The position numbers and the translations under genes were made by a program. DNA of 64,000 nucleotides from Tissierella simiarum (GTDB lineage Bacteria; Bacillota; Clostridia; Tissierellales; Tissierellaceae): assembly GCF_018917865.1 (NCBI RefSeq), contig NZ_JAHLPM010000001.1, positions 248,001 through 312,000 of the forward strand, read 5' to 3'. Positions within the stretch are counted from its first letter, which is position 1. Each line of letters starts with the position of its first letter. Below the pieces are notes generated by a model that was not told where the DNA came from, did no database searches, and saw only the letters and a program-made list of their open reading frames with translations. This document shows positions 61,588 to 64,000 of the stretch, one piece after another.

Positions 61588-62203
61588 CTAAAGCAGCCTC
61601 CCTACTAACTAATCCTAATAGATTTTTTGCCATTTCTTTAAATTTTGGTGAAATTTCATATAGTAATATATCAGCTATAGAGATATAATCGTCGTTAGAT
61701 AGAGCAGCCTCAAAATCTCCTAATATTTCCTTAATTGAAAATATTCCTTCAGCATAAAGATTCCAATTCTCATAATTTAAAACTATATCTTTAAGTCTTT
61801 TATCTCGATCTATTGAAGAAAAAGTATCTATTAGCCATCCAATTCCCTCTAACAGATCATTCAAATTTTTCCAAGATTCTCTATTTGGATTTTTATAGAA
61901 ACTATTAGCTAGCTCATCTATTAAGTTCGGAGTTCTTTCGAGATAATCTAATGTAGAGTTTAATATATCATTTATTAACTCTTTGTATGTTACAGAAACC
62001 ACTTCTATTTTTTCTATTACTCTAATATTATCTAAAAAATAATCATAATAATTATTAAATACTTCAAAATCGTCTATTATCATATAGCTCAACGTTTTAG
62101 ATGAATTAGTAATTATATCATCAATCTCAGTAAGTATATTGTCAATTTCATCTTTATTATTTTCATATTCCAAAATTTGATTTTCAATATAAATTTTCAA
62201 CAT
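61574..62203 (-). CDS. Unknown acidic helical protein, first gene of glycosylation operon 1
   Basis: A 209-aa protein that I do not recognise by family. It is acidic, helical, without membrane segment or signal peptide. MLKIYIENQILEYENNKDEI opens it, and the centre includes ENWNLYAEGIFSIKEILGDFE. GGGGG 4 bases before the ATG gives a strong start. It follows a sigma-D promoter and overlaps the first Maf gene, so it is probably a helper of flagellin glycosylation, such as a chaperone or Maf partner. This is inference from position only. Confidence 0.8.
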   Translation of the reverse strand: MLKIYIENQILEYENNKDEIDNILTEIDDIITNSSKTLSYMIIDDFEVFNNYYDYFLDNIRVIEKIEVVSVTYKELINDILNSTLDYLERTPNLIDELANSFYKNPNRESWKNLNDLLEGIGWLIDTFSSIDRDKRLKDIVLNYENWNLYAEGIFSIKEILGDFEAALSNDDYISIADILLYEISPKFKEMAKNLLGLVSREAALDGLS

Positions 62204-62231
62204 AATACCCCCATTCTTTACTCTAAATATA

Positions 62232-62258
62232 TTATCGACAAAATAAGATAATTATTTA
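62232..62258 (-). promoter_or_regulatory. Sigma-D promoter of glycosylation operon 1
   Basis: On the minus strand: TAAA (62258-62255), 15-base spacer, GTCGATAA (62239-62232). Identical boxes and spacing to the operon-2 promoter at 52449-52475. It lies 28 bases upstream of the unknown 209-aa gene. Confidence 0.85.
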
Positions 62259-62594
62259 TATAATATCTCATTCTAATAGATTATAGCAACTAGGTATTTC
62301 GACAAAATGATTACCATTATAAGAAATTAATATTCCTATACTGATATCAAACTATTAACTTTTAAATTAAGTGTTCGCAGAACTAATGAATCTATAATAA
62401 AATTATGAAAGCCTTCAGAAAAACAGAAAAACATATCATAGCAAACTATAGAGATTATCAAATGACTAATATTAGAAGAAATGTAATAACTAAAGATTTA
62501 TTAGAAAACAAAATTTTATCGAAATACAGAGAAGTTTAAAAACTTGGTGTATGAAAAATACTGATAACCTTAAATGTTTTATAAAAATCAATCT

Positions 62595-62623
62595 AAAAAA
62601 CCAGAGGAAAATCCTCTGGTTTA
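62595..62623 (-). terminator. Terminator after flagellin gene
   Basis: On the minus strand AACCAGAGGA pairs with TCCTCTGGTT around a 3-nt loop, followed by TTTT. It lies 23 bases after the flagellin stop and separates it from operon 1. Confidence 0.85.
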
Positions 62624-62645
62624 GTTTGTCTTAAAAATAGTTCAA

Positions 62646-63494
62646 CTATCTTAATAATTGTAATACAGTTTGTGGTGCTTGATTTGCTTGAGCCAACATA
62701 GCTGTTGAAGCTTGTTGTAATATGTTCTGTCTTGTCATCTCCATCATTTCTTTTGCCATATCTACATCTCTGATTCTTGATTCTGCAGCTTGTAAGTTTT
62801 CAGCAGCATTATCTAAGTTTTTAATTGTATGCTCTAGTCTATTTTGTGCAGCTCCTAATAATGATCTTCCTTTTGAAACAGTTTCAAGTTGGTCATTTAT
62901 TGTAGTAATAGCTTTTTGGAAATTTTCAGTTACTAATTTGCTATTATCATCAAGTTCTCCCAGTGCATCAGTTAAAGCTTTGTGTACTCCAGAAAGATTA
63001 ATACCGTCAGTCTCAAAATTCACAGTCATTATTTCTCCAGCATTTGCTCCTACTTGGAAAGTAACACCAGATCCAGCATCTCCATTAAGTAGTTTTTTAG
63101 TGTTAAATTGAATAGTATCTTTTATTCTTCCTACTTCTGCTGTTAACTCTTTTAATTCATCTGTTATATTACTTCTATCTGCTGTTGCATAAGTATCATT
63201 AGCACCTTGAGTTACTAACTCTCTCATTCTTTGAAGAATAGCATGTACTTCTTGTAATCCACCTTCTGCTGTTTGAATCATTGAAATACCATCTTGAGCA
63301 TTTTTAGAAGCCATGTTAAGTCCTCTAATTTGACCTCTCATCTTTTCAGAGATTGCTAATCCTGCTGCGTCATCTCCTGCTCTGTTGATTCTAAATCCTG
63401 ATGATAATTTCTCCATTGACTTTGCACCAGCATTGTTAGCTATTCCTAATTGTCTATGAGTATTCATAGCCATTAAGTTGTTATTAATTCTCAT
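62646..63494 (-). CDS. Flagellin
   Basis: A 282-aa flagellin, short compared with the 400-500 aa of enteric flagellins. Conserved D0/D1 ends are intact: MRINNNLMAMNTHRQLG at the N-terminus (residues 1-17) and the C-terminal NILQQASTAMLAQANQAPQTVLQLLR (26 residues, given here by its first and last parts: NILQQAS ... VLQLLR). The central domain (about 130-190) is minimal and carries the Ser/Thr-containing region likely to be glycosylated. It is exported by the flagellar type III system. The leader has a hairpin with an exposed GGA, a CsrA-type site, and csrA lies upstream. Confidence 0.95.
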   Translation of the reverse strand: MRINNNLMAMNTHRQLGIANNAGAKSMEKLSSGFRINRAGDDAAGLAISEKMRGQIRGLNMASKNAQDGISMIQTAEGGLQEVHAILQRMRELVTQGANDTYATADRSNITDELKELTAEVGRIKDTIQFNTKKLLNGDAGSGVTFQVGANAGEIMTVNFETDGINLSGVHKALTDALGELDDNSKLVTENFQKAITTINDQLETVSKGRSLLGAAQNRLEHTIKNLDNAAENLQAAESRIRDVDMAKEMMEMTRQNILQQASTAMLAQANQAPQTVLQLLR

Positions 63495-63500
63495 TAATTT

Positions 63501-63539
63501 TCCCTCCTTGAATTTTTACAGTGAGCTTCCTTTCTCACT
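63501..63539 (-). promoter_or_regulatory. CsrA-type hairpin and ribosome binding site in flagellin leader
   Basis: On the minus strand AGTGAG-AAAGGAAG-CTCACT (63539-63520) forms a 6-bp stem with GGA exposed in the loop. Ten bases later the ribosome binding site AAGGAGGG (63509-63502) offers a second GGA. This two-site layout matches the CsrA binding sites in the Bacillus hag leader, and csrA is the adjacent gene. Confidence 0.65.
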
Positions 63540-63726
63540 AAAATATTTTATTTTTATTTATATATAATAGACTACACAAATTTCTAGCATTGTGTTGTCT
63601 ACTAATATCATTTATTACTACAAAATAATTAGCCTCTAAATTATTTTCTAATCCCATATTCGATATATCTCATAAATCAACTCATCTAGATAATTTAATA
63701 CTAATAAATTTTGAAACTAAATAATA

Positions 63727-63897
63727 TTATATTTTTTTCAATCTTTCACTTTCATATATTTCACCACGGACAATCTTTACATCTTTAGGTGCATTTATTG
63801 CTAATCTTAGATCCCCTTCATCACTTTTTATAACTTTAACTATAATTTCATCACCAATTACTATGTATTGGTTAGGCCTTCTGCCTACTACCAACAT
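63727..63897 (-). CDS. csrA: CsrA, carbon storage/flagellin translation regulator
   Basis: A 56-aa RNA-binding protein. MLVVGRRPNQYIVIGDEI opens it, INAPKDVKIVRGEIYE is the typical core, with the conserved R for RNA binding. I start at ATG 63897, with AAGGAGG upstream; an upstream in-frame ATG at 63951 would add a non-homologous 18-residue extension that ends in the ribosome binding site. CsrA of Bacillus represses flagellin translation and is countered by FliW. A fliW gene, usually just upstream, would lie outside the window. Confidence 0.92.
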   Translation of the reverse strand: MLVVGRRPNQYIVIGDEIIVKVIKSDEGDLRLAINAPKDVKIVRGEIYESERLKKI

Positions 63898-63974
63898 CAA
63901 ATCTCCTCCTTGGTATAACTTATAATAAGTGAATACTTCCAGGTTCCCCAAGTCCTAATTCATAATTCAAATAC

Positions 63975-63993
63975 TATCATGTATTTCATGATA
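63975..63993. repeat. Inverted repeat near right edge
   Basis: TATCATG-TATTT-CATGATA: 7-bp perfect arms around 5 bases, 78 bases upstream of csrA. No T run follows; meaning unknown. Confidence 0.4.
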
Positions 63994-64000
63994 AATCTAT

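Larger units (their letters stand above)
62204..62645. other. Intergenic region upstream of operon 1
   Basis: 442 bases with the sigma-D promoter at the left side and the flagellin terminator at the right side. A 44-codon frame on the plus strand (ATG 62405, stop 62537) starts KAFRKTEKHIIANYRDYQ but has no ribosome binding site and runs against all neighbouring genes; I regard it as a relic or chance frame. No RNA gene is seen. Confidence 0.6.

Noticed and set aside
62405-62539. A 44-codon plus-strand frame between flagellin and operon 1
   Set aside because: No ribosome binding site, no promoter, opposite to all neighbours; at best a relic.
63898-63951. An N-terminal extension of CsrA from 63951
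   Set aside because: The extension has no likeness to CsrA and ends in the ribosome binding site of the ATG at 63897.

Overview
The window is low-GC, Bacillota-like DNA: AT-rich codon use, strong purine-rich ribosome binding sites, many GTG/TTG starts, and Clostridia-type housekeeping sigma, ECF sigma, PerR, PadR and flagellar sigma-D signals. Gene content (oligopeptide uptake, TldD/PmbA, S9 and M19 peptidases, a 5-oxoproline transporter beside pyroglutamyl peptidase, a 1-Cys peroxiredoxin, a pseudaminic-acid flagellin locus) suggests a motile, peptide-fermenting anaerobe of the Clostridia/Tissierellia group. The species cannot be fixed from sequence reading alone. No rRNA, tRNA, CRISPR array or complete insertion sequence was seen.

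Left part (1-21.8 kb). A 5'-truncated unknown gene is followed by a peroxide-stress operon (58-aa winged-helix protein, PerR, one-cysteine peroxiredoxin) behind a textbook promoter that overlaps a perfect PerR box. Next come a membrane-anchored TPR protein and an ECF sigma/anti-sigma pair; the TPR gene and the sigma gene share the same ECF-type promoter motif. An HDOD protein, an S9 peptidase, an opp (oppABCDF) operon running without a terminator into tldD-pmbA, a divergent ArsR-like regulator and an ABC-2 exporter follow.

Middle part (21.8-38 kb). The ABC-2 exporter is divergent from a DesK-like kinase and LuxR-type regulator. Then come PadR plus an FtsW-like protein, a corrinoid adenosyltransferase, an M19 dipeptidase with a DUF819 membrane protein facing a cupin-HTH regulator across a symmetric operator, a DsbA-like pseudogene (stop codon inside the CGWC motif), a BrkB-like membrane protein, a HAD phosphatase, a chemoreceptor, a YjfB motility protein with a sigma-D promoter, and the Crp-type regulator/DUF969/DUF979/pcp 5-oxoproline cluster.

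Right part (38-64 kb, all on the minus strand) is a flagellin and flagellin-glycosylation island. csrA and a short flagellin are followed by two long operons, each starting at a sigma-D promoter of identical form (TAAA-N15-GTCGATAA). Operon 1 (62258 to 52825) holds an unknown protein, two Maf-type (DUF115) glycosyltransferases and a complete pseudaminic-acid pathway, and ends in an intrinsic terminator. Operon 2 (52475 to 38095) holds a large glycosyltransferase, a WbqC-like protein, a set of small-acid enzymes not usual in such loci (2-hydroxyacid dehydrogenase, MmgE/PrpD, U32-like TIM barrel, ATP-grasp, CitE-like lyase, split class-I fumarase-like hydratase), then a hexapeptide acyltransferase, a VioA-like aminotransferase, RfbA, RfbB and a 49-codon ORF, and ends in a terminator. 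My main hypothesis is that operon 2 makes dTDP-4-amino-4,6-dideoxyglucose and an unusual carboxylic acid that is joined to its amine, giving a second, possibly undescribed flagellin glycan beside pseudaminic acid.
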